Shown here piece by piece: positions 1 through 7,356 of a DNA stretch of 26,082 bases. A program made the position numbers and the translations under genes. A model generated the notes under the pieces. It was not told the DNA's origin, made no database searches, and saw only the letters and a list, made by a program, of their open reading frames with translations. This stretch comes from Pseudomonadota bacterium. GTDB taxonomy: Bacteria > Pseudomonadota > Alphaproteobacteria > UBA8366 > JADFVY01. Within the stretch, counting starts at the first letter, position 1, and every line of letters starts with the position of its first letter. The stretch is taken from positions 1 through 26,082 of the forward strand of contig JADFVY010000049.1 in the NCBI GenBank assembly GCA_015222795.1. Reading direction: 5' to 3'.

Positions 1-839
1 AATGGACCGTGCGGGAAATGGAGGAGCGCTACCGCGCCATGTCCAAGCTGGGCGTGCGCAATGTCGAGGGCTACAACAAACGCCTCGCCGAGGCCCGGAA
101 AAAGGGCGAGGTGCTGATGCGCAAGGTCCAGACCGGCTTCGATTCGGAAACCGGGCGCCCGGTCCATGAGGAACAGCCGCTGGAGCTGACGCCGCTGCCC
201 TATATTGTGGTCGTGGTCGACGAGATGGCCGACCTGATGATGGTGGCCGGCAAGGAGATCGAGGCCGCAATTCAGCGCCTGTCGCAAATGGCGCGCGCCG
301 CGGGCATACATCTGATCATGGCGACGCAGCGCCCGTCGGTCGATGTGGTGACCGGCACGATCAAGGCCAACTTCCCGACCCGGGTCAGTTTCCAGGTCAC
401 TTCGAAGATCGACAGCCGCACGATCCTGGGTGAACAGGGCGCCGAGCAGCTGCTGGGCCAGGGCGATATGTTGTATATGGCGGGCGGTGGCCGCATTTCG
501 CGCATACATGGGCCATTTGTTGACGATTATGAGGTGGAGGCCGTTACGGACTTCCTTCGCGGCCAGGGAGAACCTATCTATATCGAGAGCATTACCGAAG
601 AGGACGAGGAAGCCGCCTTCGACAGCGGGGGCAACAAAGGCGGTGACGAGTTGTACCAGCAGGCGGTTGATCTGGTGGTCCGTGAAGGCAGGGCTTCGAC
701 GAGCTTCGTCCAGCGCCACCTGCAGATCGGATATAACCGGGCCGCCCGGATTATAGAACAGATGGAGAAACAGGGTGTTGTCAGCCAAGCAAACCACGTC
801 GGCAAACGCGAAGTCCTTTCGGGTGGGGGCAGCCATTAG
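1..839 (+). CDS. ftsK: DNA translocase FtsK, C-terminal part (5' truncated by window edge)
   Basis: FtsK is a hexameric, septum-anchored DNA pump that clears chromosome dimers and terminus DNA during division. Only the last ~278 residues are present; the reading frame is open from the first complete codon at base 3, so the gene begins outside the window. Seen in order: the 'WTVREMEERYRAMS' block typical of the motor domain, a Walker B strand ending in Asp-Glu ('IVVVVDEMADLM'), the 'HLIMATQRPSVDVVTG' block, the 'GQGDMLYM' block, an acidic linker, and a C-terminal winged-helix gamma domain ('AVDLVVREGRASTSFVQRHL') that in FtsK reads the polar KOPS sites. The stop is followed after only 7 bases by the likely start of the lolA-like gene, a common order in Alphaproteobacteria. 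Nothing in the visible part looks damaged. Confidence 0.96.
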   Translation, partial: WTVREMEERYRAMSKLGVRNVEGYNKRLAEARKKGEVLMRKVQTGFDSETGRPVHEEQPLELTPLPYIVVVVDEMADLMMVAGKEIEAAIQRLSQMARAAGIHLIMATQRPSVDVVTGTIKANFPTRVSFQVTSKIDSRTILGEQGAEQLLGQGDMLYMAGGGRISRIHGPFVDDYEVEAVTDFLRGQGEPIYIESITEEDEEAAFDSGGNKGGDELYQQAVDLVVREGRASTSFVQRHLQIGYNRAARIIEQMEKQGVVSQANHVGKREVLSGGGSH

Positions 840-846
840 GTTTTCA

Positions 847-1473
847 ATGAGCATGCTGGCTATTGCCGCCACGCTACTGCTGTTGGCGGCGCCAGCCGCG
901 CGGGCCGCGGCGCCGAAGCCGGTGGTGCTGACCACCGAACAGAAGGCGCTGGTCTCCAGGATCGAAACTTTCGTGAACAATATCACGACGGTCGAGGCCG
1001 GTTTCGTGCAGATGAGCGGAAATGGCGGCTTTGCGCGGGGAACCCTCTATCTGCAGCGACCCGGACGCATGCGCTTCGAGTACGATCCGCCGATTCCCTA
1101 CCTTCTGGTTTCCAACGGCACATTCTTTATCTATGTGGACAAGGAACTGGAACAGGTCACCCATCTGCCGCTATCGAAGACCCCGGCCCACCTGCTGCTA
1201 CGCGAAAACTTCTCGCTGTCGGACGGATTGGTCCTCACTGGCTTTAAGGAAGAAGGGTCGGTCGTCAGGGTAGAGGTCGGCGACTCGGAAAATACCGACC
1301 TTGGCAGGGTGACGCTGACCTTCAACCGCGACCCCCTGTCGCTGAAAAGCTGGACCGTTCTCGACCCGCAGGCGCAACGTATCCAGGTAACCCTGGTCAA
1401 TCCGCTTTATGGCAAGAAGCTGGACAAGTCGCTATTTGTTTATGTGAATAAGTTCGACCGCAGGAAGGAATAG
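847..1473 (+). CDS. lolA: LolA-family outer-membrane lipoprotein carrier protein
   Basis: LolA is the periplasmic shuttle that takes lipoproteins from the LolCDE complex to the outer membrane. The protein (208 residues from the ATG at 847) starts with a hydrophobic leader ending 'LAAPAARA|AAPKP', a plausible signal peptidase I site. The mature part has the family pattern: an N-terminal helix ('LVSRIETFVNNITTVEAGF'), then strands with 'GGFARGTLYLQRPGRMRFEY', 'YLLVSNGTFFIYVDKELEQ' and a late 'TVLDPQAQRIQVTL'. The start is uncertain. The ATG at 847 gives a leader without a basic residue. An in-frame GTG at 823 would overlap the ftsK end and supply an Arg to the n-region; a GTG at 775 is possible but less likely. 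Position directly after ftsK supports the assignment. LolA-like proteins are divergent, so identity rests on fold pattern plus context. Confidence 0.88.
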   Translation: MSMLAIAATLLLLAAPAARAAAPKPVVLTTEQKALVSRIETFVNNITTVEAGFVQMSGNGGFARGTLYLQRPGRMRFEYDPPIPYLLVSNGTFFIYVDKELEQVTHLPLSKTPAHLLLRENFSLSDGLVLTGFKEEGSVVRVEVGDSENTDLGRVTLTFNRDPLSLKSWTVLDPQAQRIQVTLVNPLYGKKLDKSLFVYVNKFDRRKE

Positions 1474-1524
1474 AAGACGGGTCATGCGGCCGGCTTACGA
1501 ATTTCCGTTAGAGGGTTATAAAGA

Positions 1525-2337
1525 ATGACTGAACATGGACTGCCGATTGTGGGCGTTCCCTGCTGCGTCGAGGCGCAGGACGAAGGCGCCATCTTCCACA
1601 AGGTCGGCGAAAAATACCTTATGGCGGTGGCGCGCGCGTCGCACTGCATGCCGCTGACGATCCCGGCGCTTGGCGACTGGTACGATCCATACGAGCTCGT
1701 GGCAAAGCTGGATGGGTTGATGCTGACCGGTAGCCCCTCAAACGTCGAGCCGCATCATTACGAGGGCGAGGCGAGCCGGCCGGGTACCCATCACGACCCG
1801 GTGCGCGATGCAACGACCCTGCCGCTGATCACCGCCGCCCTTGAGATCGGCCTGCCGCTGTTCGCGGTCTGCCGTGGCCACCAGGAGCTGAATGTCGCGC
1901 TTGGCGGCACGCTGCACCAATATGTCCAGGAACTGGAAGGCAAGCAAGACCATCGGTCCGACAAGACCCGGCCACATGATGAGCGCTACCTTGAGTGCCA
2001 TTCGGTGACCCTGACTCCTGGCGGTGTGTTGCAAACCCTGTCCGGCGGGGAGACATCGGTAATGGTCAACTCGCTCCACGAACAGGCAATCGACCGGATT
2101 GCCGACCGGTTGGAAATCGAAGCGATCAGCGATGACGGCGTGATCGAGGCGGTCAGCGTCAAGGGCACGGAAAGCTTCGCCCTGTCGGTACAATGGCACC
2201 CCGAGCATCCGCTGGCGCTGGAATGGCCCTTGTCGCGCGCCATGTTTGCCGCCTTCGGTGAAGCCTGCAAGCAGCGCCAGGCCTCGCGCGGCGGAACCGT
2301 GCGCCGGGGCGGCCGCGGCCGCAACCACGCCGCCTGA
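1525..2337 (+). CDS. Class I glutamine amidotransferase, gamma-glutamyl-GABA hydrolase (PuuD) family
   Basis: This 270-residue protein belongs to the peptidase C26/PuuD family, which hydrolyses gamma-glutamyl bonds, for example gamma-glutamyl-GABA in putrescine breakdown. The nucleophile elbow 'AVCRGHQELNVALGG' places the catalytic Cys at 116. 'SVQWHPEHP' provides His225 and Glu227 of the triad. 'LMLTGSPSNVEPHHY' (residues 66-80) and 'VNSLHEQAIDRI' (181-192) are further family blocks. The C-terminus ends in a short Arg/Gly-rich tail ('RRGGRGRNHAA') that lies outside the fold. An AGAGGG-like ribosome site about 10 bases upstream supports the ATG at 1525. No putrescine-pathway genes are nearby, so the physiological substrate is not shown by context; it sits between lolA and xthA, probably as an insertion in that neighbourhood. 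Confidence 0.9.
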   Translation: MTEHGLPIVGVPCCVEAQDEGAIFHKVGEKYLMAVARASHCMPLTIPALGDWYDPYELVAKLDGLMLTGSPSNVEPHHYEGEASRPGTHHDPVRDATTLPLITAALEIGLPLFAVCRGHQELNVALGGTLHQYVQELEGKQDHRSDKTRPHDERYLECHSVTLTPGGVLQTLSGGETSVMVNSLHEQAIDRIADRLEIEAISDDGVIEAVSVKGTESFALSVQWHPEHPLALEWPLSRAMFAAFGEACKQRQASRGGTVRRGGRGRNHAA

Positions 2338-2360
2338 CAACTTTCGGGTGGGCGGTTTTT
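2330..2360 (+). terminator. Possible short Rho-independent terminator after the amidotransferase gene
   Basis: A 5-bp GC stem (CCGCC at 2330-2334 with GGCGG at 2351-2355) encloses a 16-base loop and is followed directly by five T residues (2356-2360). The stem overlaps the stop codon of the upstream gene. The stem is short and the loop long, so it would be a weak terminator at best. Confidence 0.4.
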
Positions 2361-2389
2361 ACCTCCATTTTCCATCCGGCACCGAGCGG

Positions 2390-2432
2390 CCTCGCCCTTC
2401 GAGACGGCGCTACGCGCCTCCTCGGGGTGAGG
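2390..2432 (-). repeat. Alphaproteobacterial intergenic palindrome, copy 1 (inverted)
   Basis: This 43-base imperfect palindrome has outer arms CCTCGCCC and GGGTGAGG and an inner hairpin GGCGC-TAC-GCGCC. Read on the - strand, it matches the repeat at 2448-2492 across both arms, including the shared block CGTCTCGAAGG. Repeats of this type, with a 'CCTCATCC...CGTCTCGAAGGATGAGG' frame and a variable central hairpin, are scattered in intergenic regions of many Alphaproteobacteria (general knowledge). Function is unknown; it may act as an RNA hairpin at mRNA ends. Confidence 0.75.
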
Positions 2433-2447
2433 ACACAGGTGTTGAAG

Positions 2448-2492
2448 CCTCATCCAGAGGAGGTTGCGAAGCAACCGTCTCGAAGGACGAGG
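2448..2492 (+). repeat. Alphaproteobacterial intergenic palindrome, copy 2
   Basis: This 45-base imperfect palindrome has outer arms CCTCATCC (2448-2455) and GGACGAGG (2485-2492) and an inner hairpin GGTTGC-GAA-GCAACC. It lies 15 bases after copy 1 in the opposite orientation, so the pair can also fold into one large hairpin. The inner hairpin differs in sequence from copy 1 but stays fully paired, which suggests the fold is kept. The rest of the 207-base gap between the amidotransferase gene and xthA shows no credible gene. Confidence 0.78.
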
Positions 2493-2544
2493 TCGCTCCC
2501 CCTCAAGCAGAACTCAACCTAAAAACATAAAGGCCTGAAATCTA

Positions 2545-3330
2545 ATGCGTATCGTTACCTGGAATGTGAACTCCGTCCGCCTGCGATTGCCGCTGCTGGA
2601 GAAGCTTACCGCGCAGAAGGCGCCAGATGTGATTTGCCTGCAGGAGACCAAAGTAGTCGATGATACGTTTCCAAAAACCGACATTGAGGCAATGGGTTAT
2701 AAGCATATCGAAATTCGTGGCATGAAGAGTTACAATGGCGTTGCCGTCCTGTCGCGCCTGCCGCTGACACGGCTGGAGGATCACGCCTTTTGCGGCCGCG
2801 ACGATTGCCGCCACCTCGGCGTGACTGTCGATGGCATCGATCTGCATTGCCTTTACGTGCCGGCAGGCGGCGATGAGCCCAATCCGGACACCAACGACAA
2901 ATTCGCCCACAAGCTTCAATTCATTGATGAAATGGCGCATTGGTCGGCGCAAACCCGGAAACAGGGCCGATCGGCGATTGTGACGGGCGACTTCAATGTG
3001 GCGCCGCTGGAAGCGGACGTCTGGTCGCACAAGCAACTCCTGAAAGTAGTGAGCCACACCCCGATCGAAGTCGAGAAATTCGACCGTGCCCAGGCGGCCG
3101 GTCAATGGACCGATGCGGTGCGGCGTTTCGTACCCGCGGAGGAGAAGCTTTATTCATGGTGGAGCTATCGCGCAAAAGACTGGGCGGCGGCGGACCGGGG
3201 ACGGCGGCTGGACCATGTCTGGGCGTCGCCGGACCTGGAAGGCAGACTTTCCGGCGCCTCGATACTGCGTGATGCCCGGGGTTGGGAGAGGCCGTCGGAC
3301 CATGTGCCCGTGATCGTGGATATTGACTAA
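2545..3330 (+). CDS. xthA: Exodeoxyribonuclease III (AP endonuclease)
   Basis: Exonuclease III cuts DNA at abasic sites and trims 3' ends in base-excision repair. The 261-residue protein has the full exonuclease-endonuclease-phosphatase set: 'MRIVTWNVNSVRLRL' at the N-terminus, the metal-binding Glu34 in 'ICLQETK', 'YNGVAVLSR' (63-71), 'VTGDFNVAP' with Asp149 and Asn151, 'RRLDHVWAS' with Asp223, and the terminal 'SDHVPVIVDID' with the catalytic Asp252-His253 pair. Length is normal for the bacterial family. The ATG at 2545 is the natural start because the first beta strand begins there. It follows an intergenic repeat pair and converges on the minus-strand methyltransferase gene. Confidence 0.96.
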   Translation: MRIVTWNVNSVRLRLPLLEKLTAQKAPDVICLQETKVVDDTFPKTDIEAMGYKHIEIRGMKSYNGVAVLSRLPLTRLEDHAFCGRDDCRHLGVTVDGIDLHCLYVPAGGDEPNPDTNDKFAHKLQFIDEMAHWSAQTRKQGRSAIVTGDFNVAPLEADVWSHKQLLKVVSHTPIEVEKFDRAQAAGQWTDAVRRFVPAEEKLYSWWSYRAKDWAAADRGRRLDHVWASPDLEGRLSGASILRDARGWERPSDHVPVIVDID

Positions 3331-3331
3331 C

Positions 3332-3352
3332 AATTAGGCGTTGAACCTAATT
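3332..3352. terminator. AT-rich hairpin between convergent genes, possible weak bidirectional terminator
   Basis: Two bases after the xthA stop there is a perfect 7-bp stem (AATTAGG at 3332-3338 with CCTAATT at 3346-3352) around a 7-base loop. It sits between convergent genes, where a shared terminator is expected. There is no long T tract, so termination strength is doubtful. The remaining gap up to 3454 shows only a 10-base palindrome and no gene. Confidence 0.45.
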
Positions 3353-3454
3353 TATCTCGGTAATTGCTCATGATGCCTTATAAACAAGGCGCAACTCCGA
3401 GTCGCATGCGAGTCGAACGAGTCAGGAACAGTTACCTATCCGCCAGGCAGCGCC

Positions 3455-3940
3455 TCATGCTGAATAGATATGATAGCGCCCCGGTTGGATCGGCGGCGGC
3501 GGCGAAAGTTCGGTCCATTCGGCCAGCGGCAGAGGCTGATCGCTGAGGACAACTCCACCAGGCAGCATCAACGGCGCCAGCAACGGCGTAATCATGGCCG
3601 CTAACTTTTGATTGCGCGCGCTGTCGCCCGTTCCAATATCGCTATGCGCCAGAATAGCGTTCCGGCCCAGGCGGGCCAGCGCGCGTGGCAATGTTTCGGT
3701 TATGTCCCCAAGAAACATATGATTGTCATCGGGTACGCAGTCGGGATGTGCCGCGACTTGACGATCGAAAACATATATTTCCCGATCCGGGAATGTTTCA
3801 CGCAGATGGTCCCATGTTCGCCCGTTGCCCAACCCCAGTTCCAGAATATGGCCAGTCTTCCCGGCGACCCGGCCTGCCGCCCAGTTGATGCAATCACGCT
3901 GCGCCTCAAGCCGCCGAATGGCGCTTTCCAGGCGACTCAT
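3455..3940 (-). CDS. Small class I SAM-dependent methyltransferase (Methyltransf_17-like)
   Basis: From the ATG at 3940 this is a 161-residue protein. Its motif I is 'ILELGLGNGRT' (residues 32-42), the glycine-rich SAM loop. 'REIYVFDRQV' fits motif II, with the acidic residue that would hold the ribose, and 'ALARLGRNAILAHSDIG' and 'MLPGGVVLSDQPLP' fit later strands. The overall pattern resembles PF12692, a small alphaproteobacterial SAM-methyltransferase family of unknown substrate. A longer reading from a GTG at 4015 would overlap the end of the upstream gene and adds 25 residues that look unlike the fold, so I prefer 3940, although no strong ribosome site precedes either start. It is last in the minus-strand group after the ABC exporter-like and cyclic-nucleotide-binding genes, so it may modify something in the same pathway. 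Confidence 0.75.
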   Translation of the reverse strand: MSRLESAIRRLEAQRDCINWAAGRVAGKTGHILELGLGNGRTWDHLRETFPDREIYVFDRQVAAHPDCVPDDNHMFLGDITETLPRALARLGRNAILAHSDIGTGDSARNQKLAAMITPLLAPLMLPGGVVLSDQPLPLAEWTELSPPPPIQPGRYHIYSA

Positions 3941-3998
3941 GGGGAAGGTTTCCGTGGCGCCATGGCGCCAGCTCTCATGCGCGATGAATATAGTTGGA

Positions 3999-4454
3999 TC
4001 ATTTGTTCCGCCCACCCGCCACGTCGCGCAGGCGTGAATTGGTATTTTCCAAGCGGTGGGCCAACTCCCGCATCACCTCGATCGCGATCTCGGGGAACTC
4101 CTTGACCAGGCGGAAAAAGAGATCCTTGGTGATCCGCAGGGCTTCCAGGCTGGTTACCGCGGTCACCGTCGCGGTGCGCGGCACATCACAAAGAATGGCG
4201 ATTTCTCCGACAAAGTCATGATCGCTCAAACGGGCGACGACAAGCGGCCCTTCTTCCGTGCCGATGCTGACCTCCGCCTTGCCGGAAATAATGACAAAGG
4301 CGGCGTCGCCGGCGTCGCCCTGGTGAAACAGCACATCGCCGCCCGAATAAGAGAGCCGCTCACTGGTAAAGGCCAGCAGTTTTAATTTCGCCGGCTCGAT
4401 CTTGGCGAACATGGGGATTTTGCGGAGCAGGTCTACTTCTTGCTGGAGGCTCAT
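3999..4454 (-). CDS. Stand-alone cyclic-nucleotide-binding (CRP-like) domain protein
   Basis: This 151-residue protein consists of one cNMP-binding beta-barrel and a C-terminal helix, without the helix-turn-helix of CRP/FNR regulators. It therefore probably works by protein contact rather than by binding DNA. The phosphate-binding cassette is intact: 'FVGEIAILCDVPRTATVTA' (81-99), with Glu84 for the ribose and Arg93 for the cyclic phosphate. An earlier 'GDVLFHQGDAGDAAFVIISG' block (39-58) is the usual entry to the barrel. AAGGA lies at good distance before the ATG. It follows the exporter-like gene by 32 bases on the same strand, and a class III cyclase is encoded at 19985-21367. A role as a nucleotide-sensing regulatory subunit for the exporter-like protein is inference. 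Confidence 0.88.
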   Translation of the reverse strand: MSLQQEVDLLRKIPMFAKIEPAKLKLLAFTSERLSYSGGDVLFHQGDAGDAAFVIISGKAEVSIGTEEGPLVVARLSDHDFVGEIAILCDVPRTATVTAVTSLEALRITKDLFFRLVKEFPEIAIEVMRELAHRLENTNSRLRDVAGGRNK

Positions 4455-4486
4455 GTCATCGTTCCTTCGGCCGAATCGCGGCGTTT

Positions 4487-7162
4487 CTATTGCTCTTGCA
4501 GCATTTGGGCCAGCTTGCTGCCGGGTTTGCTGGAAAGCTCCTGATAAGATCCCGTCTCGACCACGCGCCCCGCCTCCATGATGGCGACCCGCCCGAACTT
4601 CTCGGCGATCGCGGGATTGCTGGCGGTCCAGATGATCGTTGCGCCCTTGCGGGCGGAAAGCACGCTTTCAAGAATACGCGTCTGTGACGCGGCGTCCAGC
4701 GCCACGGTGGCGTCGTGAACAATCAGGATGCCGGGCTGTTTCAGCAGGGCGCGGGCGACCGCTATCTTCTGACGCTGCGCGGAAGACAGGCGCGAACCGC
4801 CACTGCCGGTCTCCGCGTCGAGGCCGACCAGCATGATCGTGTCGCGCAAGCCCATCTCGTCAAGTATCTCGGCGATCAACGCACCCACGCGATTCGCCGC
4901 ATTGGCCTGGCCATACACCAGCTTGCCAAACAAGATATTGTCCTGAATCGTCGCGCCCGGTGTATAGGCGGCGGCGTCGAAGAACGCGATTTCGGACACT
5001 AAATCTTCCGGCAGGTCCGCGGCGAACACGCGCCTGGCCTCAATCAGGCGCTCGCGGGTCGGGTCGTCGATCAGGCCCAGGCGATGGCGCGCCGGGATCA
5101 ATTTGAATGTAAGCGCCGTCAGCCTTTGCCGGTCTGTTTCGGTCAGCGAATCCAGCCCGCGGGCCGCCCGGCCAAGAATAGCCTGGAATTCCGGCAGTTC
5201 CTCGGCCGAGATAAAGCTGAACTGATCGAAAAATTCATGGCCCGGCGGCAGATCGGCGAACAACTCGACCATGGTTTCAGCGACCCGCTGACCAATGTTC
5301 AGGAGCTCCCCGGTCAGGCCGACACTTTCCAGAACCCGCCGCATATAGGGATGCTCGGCGATACCGTCATCGTTCAACGCCTTGCCAAGAGGCACCCCGA
5401 ACAGCAGGTTTTCGGCAACTGTCGCATTGGTGTTGTAATGGGCGGCGTCGAACGGTTCGACGGTTCCCGCAAGGCCGGGGTCGTCCAGCCGTTCGCGCAT
5501 CGCCATGCGGGCGTTAAGAACCTTCCCGGCAACATCGGGGTTTTTCGCCGGATCGACGGCGCCGCGCAGGCCAAAGCGGTATATATCGTCGCTGAGGTCG
5601 AGCGCGTGGAGAATCGTAATCGCACGCTTATGCAATTCGCCGGCATTGGCCGCGCCAGCGGCGACGTAATCGATCCAGTCCGCGTTAAAGTCCAGCACCG
5701 TGTTGCCGGACATCTCGGCTTCGGCTTCATCGGCGGCCCGGCTCTTCTTTCCGGCATCATCGTATGACGCGGGCGCCAGCGGCCGGTATTTAAGCCCGTA
5801 TGTCAGCGCCTCCCATACCGTGCCCGCCTGTATGAACGCGTTCTGCCCGGCGTAACCGATATGCCGGCCGGTAACCGCGAGCGGCAGCTTATGCATGTCA
5901 TGCCCGCCAAGGCCGATCGACCCGCTCATGGGCTCAAGCAGGCCGGCCAGAGCCAGGATAAGCTCATCCTTGCCGCTATTGCCGGCTCCAAGTAACGCCA
6001 GATGAGTCCCCGCCGGCACCGTCAGCGTGGCGCCATCGAGCGGCCGGTATCCGTCATCGTCGACGAGGCTGACATTCTGAACCTCGATGGCGCCGTCGAT
6101 ATCCTCTTCCAGCGGATCGCCGAGCAGGCGCGATTCATCCAGCATGCCTGGCGGGTCGAATTGTTCGGTCACCTGCTCATACTTGATACGGACATCTTCC
6201 TTCTGCTGATACCAGGTCAGCAATTCCTTCCAGGGGCTGGCCAGATCCTTGTAGGCGGCCAGCACCGCGACAAGCGCGCCAAAACTGAGATGCCCTTCGA
6301 TAACCAGCCACCCGCCAATCGAGAAAAAGAAAAACGGCGTAAGCTTGTCGATGAAATTATTGAGAAACTTAATGAAAAACTTCCGGCGATAAATGTCATA
6401 GCGGATCCAGTAAATGGTGCCGAGTCGGTTCGAAAACCGCGACAATTCGCGCGCCGCGCCGTCATTGGCATGGATTTCAGCAACGCCGGACACCGACTCG
6501 CCGATATGGTCGGACAGGCGCCGCACATTCTGAACTCGCTGCTTGCCCAGCCGGTTCACGGCGCGCTGCAATTTCGGGATCGCATAGATCTGGAACGGGT
6601 AAAGTGCGATCGCGGCAACCCCGAGGACCGGATCCTGAATCATGATGAAGCTGAGAATGATCAGCAACTGCCCACCCTGAAACAGGGGGTCCGCGAAGGC
6701 GGCCCCGATGAACCCGCCCAGCGGCTCCACCTCGGCGGTGATCATGGGAATCAGTTCGCCCTGGCTGATCTTGCGGAAATGGGGCAGCGGAAACCGTAAA
6801 ATCCGTTGAAAAAGCTGATAGCGCAGCCGGCGCAACAGGCGTTCGCCCATCCGCCCCTTATAGACGTTGATGTAGTATTTCAGGATGCCGTTGATGAACA
6901 CCAGGGCCAGATATATTCCGCTAAGCAACAGCAGAAAGGATATCTGATCTATCTCCAGCGTAGCCACGGGCATGCCGAACAGCGGTATTTCATAAAAATC
7001 GGGCGGTGCCTGGGTAACGTCGCCAATGGCGCGGTTCACGATCAGCTTGGGCATATCCAGCGACAGATAAAGAAACGGATATGACAGCACGATAATGCCG
7101 AGCAGCCATAGCTGCTGCATCTTGCTGTAGCGGATAATGAATTTGAAGATGGTGGATTCCAT
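4487..7162 (-). CDS. ABC exporter-like protein with degenerate, enlarged nucleotide-binding domain
   Basis: From the preferred ATG at 7162 (AAAGGGG about 12 bases upstream) this is 891 residues; an ATG at 7201 would add 13. Residues 1-310 form an exporter-type membrane domain with about six hydrophobic segments. The ATPase domain begins near 355. Its Walker A reads 'LGAGNSGKDE' (391-400): Lys398 is kept, but a conserved Gly is Asn395 and the Ser/Thr is Asp399. Gln440 of the Q-loop is present ('GYAGQNAFI'). About 280 extra residues follow before the signature, which is 'LSSAQ' instead of LSGGQ. Walker B is 'ILIVHDAT', with His for the metal Asp and Asp for the catalytic Glu. The switch His region reads 'WTASNP'. 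Such sites suggest little or no ATP hydrolysis. No stop or frameshift interrupts it, so it is a real, evolved variant. It diverges from the glycosyltransferase operon and leads the cNMP-binding and methyltransferase genes. The substrate is unknown. Confidence 0.9.
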   Translation of the reverse strand: MESTIFKFIIRYSKMQQLWLLGIIVLSYPFLYLSLDMPKLIVNRAIGDVTQAPPDFYEIPLFGMPVATLEIDQISFLLLLSGIYLALVFINGILKYYINVYKGRMGERLLRRLRYQLFQRILRFPLPHFRKISQGELIPMITAEVEPLGGFIGAAFADPLFQGGQLLIILSFIMIQDPVLGVAAIALYPFQIYAIPKLQRAVNRLGKQRVQNVRRLSDHIGESVSGVAEIHANDGAARELSRFSNRLGTIYWIRYDIYRRKFFIKFLNNFIDKLTPFFFFSIGGWLVIEGHLSFGALVAVLAAYKDLASPWKELLTWYQQKEDVRIKYEQVTEQFDPPGMLDESRLLGDPLEEDIDGAIEVQNVSLVDDDGYRPLDGATLTVPAGTHLALLGAGNSGKDELILALAGLLEPMSGSIGLGGHDMHKLPLAVTGRHIGYAGQNAFIQAGTVWEALTYGLKYRPLAPASYDDAGKKSRAADEAEAEMSGNTVLDFNADWIDYVAAGAANAGELHKRAITILHALDLSDDIYRFGLRGAVDPAKNPDVAGKVLNARMAMRERLDDPGLAGTVEPFDAAHYNTNATVAENLLFGVPLGKALNDDGIAEHPYMRRVLESVGLTGELLNIGQRVAETMVELFADLPPGHEFFDQFSFISAEELPEFQAILGRAARGLDSLTETDRQRLTALTFKLIPARHRLGLIDDPTRERLIEARRVFAADLPEDLVSEIAFFDAAAYTPGATIQDNILFGKLVYGQANAANRVGALIAEILDEMGLRDTIMLVGLDAETGSGGSRLSSAQRQKIAVARALLKQPGILIVHDATVALDAASQTRILESVLSARKGATIIWTASNPAIAEKFGRVAIMEAGRVVETGSYQELSSKPGSKLAQMLQEQ

Positions 7163-7356
7163 CCCCTGACCACCCCTTTCGCCGCCTCTTGCCGCCAACA
7201 TTAGGCCGGCGGAGCATGAATCCCCGGGCCCCCTTGACGATAACTTGAAAAAAGTTTCTTCCGGGAAACGGCGTTACCGTGTCATAGTCTCTGGTCGGTG
7301 TCGATGAACAAGGGCCCTGTAGGGGTGGACCGTCTTCAATTTTTCGGGAGCGTGCC

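Noticed and set aside
1738..2474. Minus-strand open frames of 200 and 162 residues over the amidotransferase gene and the intergenic repeats
   Set aside because: The + strand carries the full catalytic triad, and the antisense frames have no recognisable motif and run into palindromic repeats.
3402..3411. Ten-base palindrome TCGCATGCGA in the convergent gap
   Set aside because: It is short, does not extend on either side, and is expected by chance in GC-rich DNA.
5084..6799. Long + strand open frames (227 and 265 residues) opposite the ABC exporter-like gene
   Set aside because: They are antisense shadows: their composition is Arg/Gln/His-rich and unlike a fold, while the minus-strand frame has clear membrane and ATPase motifs throughout.
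4487..7162. Assembly chimera or frameshift as explanation for the enlarged ATPase domain
   Set aside because: The frame stays open and protein-like through the insert, and the Q-loop, signature and Walker B regions appear in the correct order around it.
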